From a gamma proteobacterium HTCC2207 (GTDB taxonomy: Bacteria; Pseudomonadota; Gammaproteobacteria; Pseudomonadales; Porticoccaceae): a stretch of DNA of 35,034 nucleotides. This document shows, in pieces, positions 1-8,000 of this stretch. The first letter of the stretch is position 1. Every line of letters starts with the position of its first letter. Location: NCBI GenBank assembly GCA_000153445.1, contig CH672399.1:77779-112812 (forward strand), in the 5' to 3' direction. The notes beneath the pieces were generated by a model. The model was given only the letters and a program-made list of their open reading frames with translations, ran no database searches and was not told where the DNA came from. Position numbers and translations under genes: made by a program.

Positions 1-1
1 A

Positions 2-511
2 CTACAGCCTTTACTGGTGGTGGTTATGGGCGTATCGGGAACCGGTAAGTCAACGCTGGCCAATGAAATTGCGCAACGTTCTGGCTTAACCTATGTAGAT
101 GCGGACTCCTTCCATAGTGCCGAAGCAATTGCACAGATGTCACAGGGCATACCCTTAACGGATACTCAGCGAGCACCCTGGATAGAACGTATATATAATC
201 ATCTATGCGAATATGAATCAGCCAGCAAAGGCTGCATCCTCGCCTACTCCGGATTAAAACAGCAGCACAGGAACCTTATCTTTAGCGCGTATAAGAACTC
301 TGCTGGCGTTTTACTGCAAGCCGATCCAGATTTGATCACTGAGCGCTTAGCTAACCGACGCGACCATTTTATGCCCGCACAATTGCTCAGCAGCCAACTT
401 GCCGAGATGGAGCCCTTTGATAATAAAACACCATTGCTAAGGCTCAATACTGCTGATAGCGTTGAGCAGTTACTGGTACAATTCTCGGACTTTGTGGACC
501 TATTAAATTAG
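2..511 (+). CDS. gntK: Gluconokinase (5' end outside window)
   Basis: Phosphorylates gluconate to 6-phosphogluconate with ATP in the cytoplasm, feeding the pentose phosphate or Entner-Doudoroff route. The P-loop GVSGTGKS lies almost at the visible N-terminus and is followed by the family pattern DADSFH, then QGIPLTD and APW, the substrate-side segment of GntK-type kinases. A later RRDHFMPAQLLSSQ stretch and MEP also match the family. The visible length of about 169 residues is close to the usual 165-175. The frame is open to the window edge; GTG codons at 17 and 20 could be starts, but I see no ribosome site, so the true start is probably just upstream. The downstream gene at 669 is not obviously related. 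Confidence 0.88.
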   Translation, partial: LQPLLVVVMGVSGTGKSTLANEIAQRSGLTYVDADSFHSAEAIAQMSQGIPLTDTQRAPWIERIYNHLCEYESASKGCILAYSGLKQQHRNLIFSAYKNSAGVLLQADPDLITERLANRRDHFMPAQLLSSQLAEMEPFDNKTPLLRLNTADSVEQLLVQFSDFVDLLN

Positions 512-668
512 GCTATAGCTGAAGCGCCCCACCCTTTGTATCGAGCTTATTTAGAGTTGTAACCATTGCTCTATAGGGATAATTTAATTCTGTGAGCCGC
601 AAGTTAAATCTTATTTTCTTTGTACCGCGTATCTGCCCCTGAGAAGCAAACCATTATCGGAGCGAGTT

Positions 669-1010
669 TTGGACATTATTATTTCTTCTATAGCCTTTTT
701 TAGCATTACCGCCTTTGTCTACTTTAGAGTCGGCTATGCCAACATTGGAAACAGCTATCGTCTGTGGTTCCAAGAGGGCTATTGGGTGAATTACAACATA
801 GTAGAGGCTGGGGCCTGGCTTGCCAAAGCTGCTGTTATTCTGCCCGGGCTTATTTGGCAAAAAGAAATCTGGCAGCTGCATGTGATTACATTATTTACTT
901 CCGGCCTGCTGATCTGGGTCTCTGAGCGTAAGTTATTGCCTACGATGGTGGCCTTTAACACCCTTTGGATTGGTTTATCGTCGGTGGTCATTGTGCGAAA
1001 TTTAATCTGA
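669..1010 (+). CDS. Small integral membrane protein, unknown function
   Basis: A 113-residue protein with three or four hydrophobic stretches (about residues 2-20, 45-62, 70-85 and 92-110), so an inner-membrane protein. I do not recognise the family. The start is TTG; a GGAG at 659-662, six bases upstream, supports it, and there is no in-frame ATG near the N-terminus. The reading frame on the opposite strand is a shadow. It stands alone, 157 bases after the gluconokinase gene, with no clear operon partner. The call as a real gene rests on length, the ribosome site and consistent hydrophobicity. Confidence 0.6.
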   Translation: MDIIISSIAFFSITAFVYFRVGYANIGNSYRLWFQEGYWVNYNIVEAGAWLAKAAVILPGLIWQKEIWQLHVITLFTSGLLIWVSERKLLPTMVAFNTLWIGLSSVVIVRNLI

Positions 1011-1146
1011 TATCCACAATAAAATGGTGGAATTACTTACCAGAGTGGGGAGGTTATTAAAGAGATGTTGCAAGAGTAGAGAACCAGTAAAAATCGTTTA
1101 AATAAACACTAGATATAAAGATTTATACTGATCCTCTGATTTTAAT

Positions 1147-1716
1147 TTACTGGTTAACGCGGCTGATCACTGACTGCTGTTCAACTAATGTTCCATCCAG
1201 GTACAGAGTAGAGTCAACCACGGCCACATTGACGTCCTTTTCATTGAGCGTCCATTTCATAGAGTTAACATAACTGTGATGCTTGGGGTGATAGCCTCCC
1301 TGAGAATCATCAAGAGCAACCTCTAGGGTGCTGCTTGAAACTTGCGCTACCTTGAAGACAGGCTGCGTGCCTAGTGCACAGTAATGCTTAACAACTAACT
1401 CGCCGTTTTTATTATCTGAATAAGTGGTCAGCATTTCCACACCATCTTCAACTAGATTTTCAGTAATTAAATTGCCACCTGAAACCAATTTAAAGTCTGA
1501 AGATACATCGATAACAGTGCCGGTAAACTGAGTCAGTTTGCCCTCCCATTTACCCAACATTTTTTTCATCTCGTTGAACCCTTCACTGTGGGCTTTTTCA
1601 GTCATTTCAACATCGCCTATGAGCGTTCCGGTAGATTCCTCGTGGTGACCAGCAAAAGTATTGATAGAAAGTAAAGACGTCAAAACAAAACATAGTAGGA
1701 GTTTATAGTTATTCAT
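1147..1716 (-). CDS. Exported lipocalin-like protein (DUF1579-like), unknown function
   Basis: A 189-residue protein with a clear Sec signal peptide: MNNYK, a hydrophobic core, and a likely cleavage after NTFA. The mature part begins GHHEE and includes MLGKWEGKLTQ, followed by alternating beta-type strands. That resembles the start of DUF1579 and other lipocalin-like barrels, where a GxWxG-type motif opens the barrel. The match is by pattern only. A strong ribosome site (GAGGGG, seven bases before the ATG) fixes the start at 1716. It is transcribed alone, divergent from the sulfatase. It probably acts in the periplasm; the ligand is unknown. Confidence 0.65.
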   Translation of the reverse strand: MNNYKLLLCFVLTSLLSINTFAGHHEESTGTLIGDVEMTEKAHSEGFNEMKKMLGKWEGKLTQFTGTVIDVSSDFKLVSGGNLITENLVEDGVEMLTTYSDNKNGELVVKHYCALGTQPVFKVAQVSSSTLEVALDDSQGGYHPKHHSYVNSMKWTLNEKDVNVAVVDSTLYLDGTLVEQQSVISRVNQ

Positions 1717-2044
1717 TTTATTCCCCTCAGTCGGATTTTTTAAGACTTATTTAGCAGCAACAATTCGCTTTATGAGAATACACCTATTCACCATTTAATG
1801 GAAATCACCCTAATGTCCAACGTAACAACAATGATCTTATCCCAAATTTAATCGAGGCAATGCTTGTTGTTAGCCGAGATATGTTTAGCAATATTAGGTT
1901 ATAAAACAACCAGTGACGGGTAGGCTAAAGTCCGAAGAGATAGACCAATCAGTGTTATTGTATTTGAGGAGCACGGCCAATATGGCCATAGAAGATCTTT
2001 CATTGCGCTGCGCAAGCAGGTTTAATGGTGTAAAAATAAAAGTG
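1717..2044. other. Intergenic region without a supported gene
   Basis: About 330 bases between the divergent exported-protein gene and the tandem repeat before the sulfatase. An open frame runs from about 1913 through the repeats, but it has no ribosome site, is of low complexity at its end and stops inside the repeat. I see no RNA gene. The region must hold promoters for both flanking genes, but no convincing -35/-10 pair stands out. Confidence 0.5.
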
Positions 2045-2100
2045 CTCTGGTTTCAATACTCTGGTTTCAATACTTTGGTTTCAATACTCTGGTTTTAATA
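2045..2100. repeat. 14-bp tandem repeat, four copies
   Basis: Four head-to-tail copies of CTCTGGTTTCAATA at 2045-2058, 2059-2072, 2073-2086 and 2087-2100. Copies 1 and 2 are identical; copy 3 differs at one base (T for C) and copy 4 at one base (T for C). The array ends 16 bases before the sulfatase start codon, so it lies in the 5' leader or promoter of that gene. Confidence 0.93.
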
Positions 2101-2116
2101 CTTAATAGGCCTTCAT

Positions 2117-3625
2117 ATGCAGATCCAGCGTTCTATTTTGCTCGCGCTATTACTTACCGGCTGTTTTTCCCATGCTCAGGAATCGAAACAGCAGGCACCC
2201 AACAAGCACAAAGCCAAGCCAAACTTTATCCTGGTCTATACAGATGATATGGGCTACAGCGATGCAGGCCCTTTTGGTAATCCTTTAATAGAAACGCCGG
2301 CCATTGATCGCCTAGCGAGCAGCGGCCAAACCTGGACCAATTTTTACGCCGCAGCACCCGTTTGCACGCCCAGTCGCGGCGCCCTATTAACGGGAAAACT
2401 GCCGGTTCGAACGGGACTCTATGGCGACAATATCAATGTTTTTTTCCCCGGAAGTAAAAAAGGCATGCCCGAGAATGAGACTACTCTGGCAGAGGTTTTT
2501 CAAGACAATCAGTATGCAACTGGTATGTTTGGAAAATGGCATTTAGGGGACGCGACAGGTTTCTACCCTACTCGGCACGGCTTTAATGAATGGCTAGGCA
2601 TCCCCTACTCTAATGATATGGACTGGGAGGTCGAGGGTATTACCAGCAGTAATATTTTTTTCCCAGCCCAAGATATTATGGCGAAATATGGCACCGTATC
2701 CCCAGTTTTGCAGCGGCAAATATTCCAGCCTGAGATCAATGACTGGCAGGTGCCACTTATTCATAGCCGCAAGCTTGCTGACGGAAGGTTTGTCGATCAC
2801 GAAATACAGAGACCTGCAGATCAAACGCTGATCACCCGCAGATACACTACCGAATCCATTCGATTTATGCGTGAAGCCGTAACTGCGCAAAAACCGTTTT
2901 TTATCTATCTAGCGCACAGTATGCCCCATGTGCCACTGTTTAGATCTGCAGAGTTTGCTGGCAAAAGCAAAGCTGGAATCTACGGTGATGTGATTGAAGA
3001 AATTGACTGGAGTTTGCAGAAAATTATTGCGGCCACCCAAGCCTTAGCCATTGATGACAATACCTATATTGTCTTTACCAGCGACAATGGACCCTGGTTA
3101 ATCTATGGAACACATGCAGGCACTGCGACGCCCCTACGAGATGGCAAGGGGACTACATTTGATGGCGGCATGCGAGTAATGACAGTCTTTAGCGGGCCAG
3201 ATATCCATCAGGGCATTATTGATGATCTCGGCAGCCAAACGGACCTGTTTGCAACCTTTACAGCTCTAGCAGGATTCGGCAGTCAAACTACTGCGGCTGA
3301 TAGCGTGGATCTGAGTCATACCTTGAGGAATGGACAGCCAAGCCCACGAACGTCAATTCCCTTCTACAGTGGCTCTGAATTAAGAGCCTTTAGATATCAA
3401 GACCACAAGGTCCATTTCGTTACCCAGGGGGCCTACGGCATGAAGCCAGCCAGGGAAGTGCACCAGCCGGCCATGTTAATCGACCTTAAAGCGGATGTAG
3501 GGGAAGCCAACAATATTGCTAAGAACAACCCTCAGAGAGTTCTAGAGGTTGTGCAGCAGGCGGAAACGTTTAAGCAATCCATCACTGTGGCACCCTCCAT
3601 ACTGGACAGACAATTTGTCGATTAA
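2117..3625 (+). CDS. Sulfatase, predicted lipoprotein (type I, formylglycine)
   Basis: A 502-residue S1-family sulfatase that hydrolyses sulfate esters. The motif CTPSR at residues 83-87 carries the cysteine matured to formylglycine. D43-D44 (TDDMG) and the later SDNG segment are calcium ligands, and GKWHLG at 139-144 is the second family signature. The N-terminus is a signal peptide with lipobox LLTGC at residues 12-16, so the enzyme is probably anchored in the membrane facing the periplasm or cell surface. The ATG at 2117 has only a weak AGG upstream. It converges on a GH3 glycosidase 11 bases away, which suggests desulfation of a sulfated glycan before or after glycosidase action. The exact substrate cannot be read from the sequence, and no anaerobic maturase or formylglycine-generating enzyme gene is in the window. 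Confidence 0.92.
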   Translation: MQIQRSILLALLLTGCFSHAQESKQQAPNKHKAKPNFILVYTDDMGYSDAGPFGNPLIETPAIDRLASSGQTWTNFYAAAPVCTPSRGALLTGKLPVRTGLYGDNINVFFPGSKKGMPENETTLAEVFQDNQYATGMFGKWHLGDATGFYPTRHGFNEWLGIPYSNDMDWEVEGITSSNIFFPAQDIMAKYGTVSPVLQRQIFQPEINDWQVPLIHSRKLADGRFVDHEIQRPADQTLITRRYTTESIRFMREAVTAQKPFFIYLAHSMPHVPLFRSAEFAGKSKAGIYGDVIEEIDWSLQKIIAATQALAIDDNTYIVFTSDNGPWLIYGTHAGTATPLRDGKGTTFDGGMRVMTVFSGPDIHQGIIDDLGSQTDLFATFTALAGFGSQTTAADSVDLSHTLRNGQPSPRTSIPFYSGSELRAFRYQDHKVHFVTQGAYGMKPAREVHQPAMLIDLKADVGEANNIAKNNPQRVLEVVQQAETFKQSITVAPSILDRQFVD

Positions 3626-3636
3626 TGCGTAAAGCA

Positions 3637-5568
3637 TCAATAGCTCAAACCATGACCATAGATAAATAGCGGCGCCTCTGAATCGTCGGGCAAATCCTCC
3701 TTTTGCTTTAACACTGCATCCATAGAGCGAGGGATTTCAAAAGGCAATTTTCCCCGAGGATTGAACTCGCCAAAAACCATTTCAAAGACCACTGAATCAT
3801 AGACGCCAAAGGTGCCAATCAGCGCCTGACTATGCATATCTAGTTCAGTCAAGATAGCCGGCCGGTTTAAATCCACCACGGTAATCAGATTGTCGTAACT
3901 GGCATAGCGCTGCACTTTGTCCAGTAGTGCCTTATCGAAATTCAAATCGCCATTGGGCAGGATGCTGCTTAATAGCTGATCAATAAGTTCTTCGGATCCT
4001 GGTACTTGATTGCCATTAAATACCCTGTCCAAATAGAGAATAATCACATCTGCCTGCTCCGGACTCTCCACCACCGTCCCATAACGGGCGGCATCTTGTG
4101 CACTTAAGCCATCGACAAATATTTTCTTACCCTTATTTAAAGGAAGCACCTGCTTGTTATTTAATAGCACCATAGACTTGCGTTGCGCATCTAGGCCAGC
4201 CTGAATATATTCGGGCTTATTGACCAATTGAGGCAATATTTCCTCATCCACAAGAGACTGTTCAAATAGGCCCATTTCAAACTTATTAATCAGAATACGT
4301 TTCACTGATAGGTTAATTCTCGCCTCTGAAATCTGTCCCTCCTCCACTAACTCAACAACTGATTGAGTATCGCTCTCACCACCGTACTGGTCCATGCCCG
4401 CATCGAGAGACTTCTTGTAACGCTGTTTGATCGTCAAGTGTTCAACACCCCAGGTTCGACTGGATACAATCCCCCAATCAGCACAAACCACACCGGTAAA
4501 ACCCAATTCATCACGCAGCAGATCAGTGAGGATCATTTTATTGAAGCCCATAGCCACATCTTCATCGGTTTGGCCTACAGGGATGCCGTAATAAGGCATG
4601 ATCACTCTAAGGCCATTATTAATCGCCTCTCTAAATGGCTTAAGGTGGTAGTCAAAGTTATCGCCAGGATAAATCTGGCGCTTGCCACTGGGTAGATGGG
4701 GGTCGAGACCAAACTCTTGAGGGCCACCGCCAGGGAAGTGCTTAACCATCGACAGCACTGAGTCACTGGATAGAGATTCACCCTGAAAGCCCAGCATATA
4801 GGCGCTGGTCAGTTCACTGGATAAATCTGCATTGGAGCCAAATGTACCAAAATTTCGTGGCCATCGAGGCTCTGTAGCCAGATCAGCCATCGGATGTAGC
4901 CCTGTGCGCAGGCCAACAGCGCGGTATTCAGCTGCGGCTATTTCGCCAAATTGTCGTGTTAGTTTGGCATCTCTGGCTGCAGCAAAACCCAGCTGTGAGG
5001 GCCAGGCAGAAAACCCATCAACAGAGAATGCGGCTATACCACCTCCCCTCGAAGCTTCATGGAGAGGGTCTGAGCTAATGGTTAGAGGGATACCTAAGCG
5101 CGTTCTAGCTGCAACCTTTTGCAAACTATTGAGTCTAGCGGCAATCTCCCCAGGTGTTGGTTTGCCATAAAAATTAAAATGGCTGATATGCTTATCAAGT
5201 ATATCTACCGCATCTATATCCACACGGCCCATCGCAAAATGGAACATCAATAGAGGAATATCCGGCTTAATCGTAATGGCGGGATGGAACATCTGACCGA
5301 CTTTCTCTTGCAAACTCATTAGACTGATTAAATTGTCAGCCCGCGCCTCTGCAGACTGACGACTGTCTTCGTAAATATCTAGGCGGTTATTTTTATTTAA
5401 GTCTCTGTATTGAAACTTGTCCTGCATAAGTACTTGCGGCTCGGGGCCGAGAGACAAATAGACTCTAATCTTGTCCACAGGTTGAAGCAGTAAGTTCGCC
5501 AGCCAGAGTAAGGCGAGAAAAATAAGGCCGGCAATTGCAAGTCCAGTAATCTTTAGAATTTTTTTCAT
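3637..5568 (-). CDS. Glycoside hydrolase family 3 beta-glycosidase, membrane-anchored
   Basis: A 643-residue GH3 enzyme releasing beta-linked sugar residues. An N-terminal hydrophobic helix (about residues 7-28) is a signal anchor or uncleaved signal. Residues 56-68 form an EF-hand-like loop (D56, N58, N60, D64, E67) seen at the start of many exported GH3 proteins. The TIM-barrel domain holds KHFPG at 276-280 and the nucleophile D364 in VCADWG. The alpha/beta sandwich domain follows. The C-terminal fibronectin-like domain of longer relatives is absent; the protein ends at IYGHGLSY. The ATG at 5568 has no strong ribosome site. Convergent with the sulfatase; both are probably exported glycan-degrading enzymes. 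Beta-glucosidase or beta-xylosidase activity is likely, with the exact sugar unknown. Confidence 0.9.
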   Translation of the reverse strand: MKKILKITGLAIAGLIFLALLWLANLLLQPVDKIRVYLSLGPEPQVLMQDKFQYRDLNKNNRLDIYEDSRQSAEARADNLISLMSLQEKVGQMFHPAITIKPDIPLLMFHFAMGRVDIDAVDILDKHISHFNFYGKPTPGEIAARLNSLQKVAARTRLGIPLTISSDPLHEASRGGGIAAFSVDGFSAWPSQLGFAAARDAKLTRQFGEIAAAEYRAVGLRTGLHPMADLATEPRWPRNFGTFGSNADLSSELTSAYMLGFQGESLSSDSVLSMVKHFPGGGPQEFGLDPHLPSGKRQIYPGDNFDYHLKPFREAINNGLRVIMPYYGIPVGQTDEDVAMGFNKMILTDLLRDELGFTGVVCADWGIVSSRTWGVEHLTIKQRYKKSLDAGMDQYGGESDTQSVVELVEEGQISEARINLSVKRILINKFEMGLFEQSLVDEEILPQLVNKPEYIQAGLDAQRKSMVLLNNKQVLPLNKGKKIFVDGLSAQDAARYGTVVESPEQADVIILYLDRVFNGNQVPGSEELIDQLLSSILPNGDLNFDKALLDKVQRYASYDNLITVVDLNRPAILTELDMHSQALIGTFGVYDSVVFEMVFGEFNPRGKLPFEIPRSMDAVLKQKEDLPDDSEAPLFIYGHGLSY

Positions 5569-6066
5569 TGTGGTTTTTCTTATTTTTTTAGTTTTTTTAT
5601 CTGTTTGACCCTAGTCTAATGGGACTGATTAAGATATTCACCTAGGAATGGGTGGTAAGAGCGTTGTCTGGGCACTAAAAGTCTGTGGCATAGATTAGTC
5701 TGTGGCATAGGTTTTTGCTTGCCGATCCTTCTGCTTGTCTCAGGTGCTATTTATCCTAGGGGCTGTTTATCTCGAGAGCTGTTTGTCTCGAGAGCTGTTT
5801 GTCTCGAGGGCTATCTATCTCTGGGGCTATCTATCCCTGGGGCTATCTAGATGTAATGGCATTTTGCAGCAGATAGATTTCGACTTTTAACCGCGGGTTT
5901 GAGTTTTTGCAGAGCAACTCGGTGAGTTACATTAGGGTTCCTAGGAATTAGGGTACCCAAATCCATCGTCAACCCACTTCAAAAAAGCTACTCAACTGCC
6001 ACCAGCTCTACCCTCGTCAATTTTAGGGTGCAGTATAATCACTGAAACTGAGTACCTATCGAAAAA
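5569..6066. other. Intergenic region rich in short repeats, no gene seen
   Basis: About 500 bases between the GH3 gene and the crotonase gene. It holds a two-copy direct repeat (AGTCTGTGGCATAG at 5680-5693 and 5697-5710) and a 16-bp tandem array at 5746-5841, listed separately. The minus-strand promoter of the GH3 gene should lie here. I found no coding frame with a ribosome site and no RNA gene. Confidence 0.6.
5746..5841. repeat. 16-bp tandem repeat, six copies
   Basis: Six head-to-tail 16-base units beginning GCTRTYTRTC, at 5746, 5762, 5778, 5794, 5810 and 5826. The middle copies carry GTCTCGAGA or GTCTCGAGG, giving repeated XhoI-like CTCGAG palindromes; the outer copies have diverged to CCTAGGG, CTCTGGG and CCCTGGG. 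A partial seventh copy (GCTATCTA) follows at 5842. It lies about 180 bases upstream of the GH3 start codon. Confidence 0.92.
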
Positions 6067-6867
6067 TCAGATATCGCCAAAGTCTCCATGACGTCCTAAG
6101 CCCTCTGCAAAGCGTCCGGCACCATCGAACCCTTCATTCCGAACCGCAGTCAACCCATTTGCCCATTCGATTTTTAATGCCTCTCGGACACTCAAGCCAT
6201 GGGTTTCATAGATCGAGCGACGATCAGCCAGCATCGCTTGCTGAGGGAACTTAGCAATCTCATGGGCCATAGCTTCAGCAGAGGATCTCGCGTCACCTAC
6301 AGGCACGATTTTCTCGCACAGACCAATCTGATAGGATTCTTGAGCGGACACTTTTCGCCCTGTCATAGTAATCTCTAGCGCCTTCCCCTGCCCAACCAAA
6401 CGAGGCAAGCGCACAGCACCACCATCCGAAAGGGGGATCCCCCAGCGGCGGCAAAACACACCAAAATAGGCATTCTCAGCCACAACCCGAATATCACACC
6501 ACATCGCAAGCTCCATACCGCCAGCAACAGCCGGGCCCTCCACTGCAGCAATCACCGGTTTGCTTAATTCCATCCGCGTTGGCCCCAGAGAGCCCCGTGG
6601 CGCAGGCGCGGAACCAATCGGAAAGTCTAGGTTGTTTATCTCTGCACGCTCGTCCTGTGATAGAGACGCAGCATATTTGAGGTCCCATCCAGCGCAGAAA
6701 CTACCGCCGGCTCCCCAGAGTACCGCAACCCTGGCATCGCTTTTTTCGAACGCCTCAAATGCCTCAACCAAGCCATCAGCCGAATCCGGATCCATGGCAT
6801 TTCTGGCCTCCGGCCGGTTGTGGATAATTGTCCAGACCAACTGGTTTTTCTCAATTTCGATTGTCAT
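6067..6867 (-). CDS. Crotonase (enoyl-CoA hydratase/isomerase) family protein
   Basis: A 266-residue crotonase-fold enzyme acting on an acyl-CoA in the cytoplasm. The oxyanion-hole segments are SFCAGWDLK (about residues 56-64) and the AVAGGMELA stretch near 113-121, where E119 matches the first catalytic glutamate of enoyl-CoA hydratase. The second catalytic glutamate position is C139 in FGVFCRRWGIP, so this is not a standard two-glutamate hydratase. It belongs to the subgroup with the CRRWG-P signature, whose substrates are mostly uncharacterised. The start is the ATG at 6867, seven bases after GGAG; the in-frame TTG at 6879 overlaps that ribosome site and is unlikely. It stands alone. Confidence 0.87.
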   Translation of the reverse strand: MTIEIEKNQLVWTIIHNRPEARNAMDPDSADGLVEAFEAFEKSDARVAVLWGAGGSFCAGWDLKYAASLSQDERAEINNLDFPIGSAPAPRGSLGPTRMELSKPVIAAVEGPAVAGGMELAMWCDIRVVAENAYFGVFCRRWGIPLSDGGAVRLPRLVGQGKALEITMTGRKVSAQESYQIGLCEKIVPVGDARSSAEAMAHEIAKFPQQAMLADRRSIYETHGLSVREALKIEWANGLTAVRNEGFDGAGRFAEGLGRHGDFGDI

Positions 6868-6897
6868 GTGATACTCCAATGATTTCGGCTAAACTTT

Positions 6898-6927
6898 TTC
6901 AGAGTGCTTCAGAGTGCCTCAGACTGT
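6898..6927. repeat. Short 10-bp repeat, about three copies
   Basis: TTCAGAGTGC occurs twice in direct succession (6898-6907, 6908-6917), followed by a diverged copy, CTCAGACTGT. It lies in the leader or promoter of the crotonase gene. No function can be read from it. Confidence 0.6.
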
Positions 6928-7079
6928 TGAAGCAGGCTTTATCTCAGTCTCGGTTCGGATAATTTGATCTATCCAAGGCATCTGTTCGTGGCGCATTTTT
7001 CCATGCTGGCAATTCAAGAGCATAGCTCAGCTGGTGGGATTAGAGAAATTAGAAAATAATATTACTACCAAGCAGGCGT

Positions 7080-7112
7080 AAAAAAACCCCTATAAGTTAC
7101 TATCTATAGAGG
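7080..7112 (-). terminator. Rho-independent terminator of the four-cysteine exported protein
   Basis: On the minus strand an 8-bp stem (CCTCTATA with TATAGGGG, one G-U pair) closes a 10-base loop and is followed at once by seven T. It lies 64 bases after the stop codon at 7176, so it most likely ends that monocistronic transcript. Confidence 0.75.
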
Positions 7113-7175
7113 CTCGATTGTATGGCGGAGCATGAAATAGAACTCTCGTACTTTTTACTTATAGAGGCTACAAGA

Positions 7176-7682
7176 TTACTCAATAAGCTTTCGTCCTCTT
7201 TTAACGCAATCCTCTGCAGGAACCCAAAACCAGCCTTTAGGGTCCCATGCCCTGCCATGAGAGAGAAATATACACTGCGAATATGCAATTTTAGCGAGCT
7301 CTATATTACCCATTTCTTCAAGAGACCTTGCTTTAGCCCATAAGGCAACCGAAACATCGTTCACAGCCCAATTAGCATAAATTTTCTTCTTTTCTTTTCT
7401 GTTCACCTTACCAGACGGTGGCGCTTTTGAATTTTTAGCATTGAAGTCTTTCTGCATAACAACAGCAGCATAAGAGAATAACCCAAAGCAAGCATCGACA
7501 GTTTTAACTGCTTGCTCAAATTTATTTTTAGCAAATAAATCTATAGATTTTTCTGCCCAATATGCAGAGTCTCCAACATCAGAATTAGCTGAATGACAAT
7601 CGATAGTATCATTTGCAAAACTGTTGATCGGAAGCATTAAGAAAAGGAAGAAAGTAATTTTTCGCATGAGTCTACCGTTCAT
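7176..7682 (-). CDS. Exported protein with four cysteines, unknown function
   Basis: A protein of 168 residues from the ATG at 7682, or 163 from the second methionine (7667), which gives a more typical signal peptide MRKITFF...NSFA with cleavage before ND. A GAGAT lies eight bases before the first ATG. The mature part has four cysteines (in IDCHS, DACFG, SQCIF and EDCVK), suitable for two disulfides in the periplasm. It contains helical stretches (AEKSIDLFAKNKFEQAVKTV; ARSLEEMGNIELAKIAYSQC) that look like paired TPR-type helices. The end has WDPKGWFWVPAEDC. I do not recognise the family. A lysine-rich segment (KVNRKEKKK) is probably a surface loop. It has its own terminator and stands alone. 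Confidence 0.7.
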   Translation of the reverse strand: MNGRLMRKITFFLFLMLPINSFANDTIDCHSANSDVGDSAYWAEKSIDLFAKNKFEQAVKTVDACFGLFSYAAVVMQKDFNAKNSKAPPSGKVNRKEKKKIYANWAVNDVSVALWAKARSLEEMGNIELAKIAYSQCIFLSHGRAWDPKGWFWVPAEDCVKRGRKLIE

Positions 7683-8000
7683 TGAATTTCATCTCAAAGT
7701 ACCCTTTTGAATGATTTAAGTCAAACATACCCAATAGGCAATTCTGTAACAACTGAGCAGAATTCGGAAATCAAATAATCTGGCTTAGTGGATATTAAAT
7801 ATTAAGTGAGTTTTCCAGTAGTCTCAACTACATAAGCAGGTAACCGGGCTCACCTTATAGATCCCATGAGGGATGCTCATTTTTTTAAACCACTATCTAA
7901 TGAAGCTGGCCAGATACGTTAATAATTACAAGCCCTCAGGAACCCCCTCCGCTCCGGCAGCCTGTGACAAAAATTTATTGTTTGCCGTAAACGCTATTTA
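7683..8000. other. Intergenic region, no gene supported
   Basis: About 318 bases upstream of the exported-protein gene and downstream of the ThuA gene. A short open frame at 7873 overlaps the ThuA coding end on the other strand and has no ribosome site. A small plus-strand hairpin with a T-run lies at 7866-7886 (ATGAG, five-base loop, CTCAT, then T), too short for a confident call. I see nothing else. Confidence 0.5.

Noticed and set aside
1913..2098. Open frame of 61 codons before the sulfatase
   Set aside because: No ribosome site, no recognisable protein, and its end is the 14-bp tandem repeat, which shifts frame at every copy.
7021..7050. tRNA-like stretch ATAGCTCAGCTGGTGGGATT
   Set aside because: It resembles a D-arm, but no anticodon arm or T-arm (GGTTCGA type) follows at the right distance.
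7861..7886. Two alternative small hairpins (ATCCC/GGGAT and ATGAG/CTCAT) before a T-run, attenuator-like
   Set aside because: Stems of only five pairs, with no transcript or coding region on that strand to end or control.
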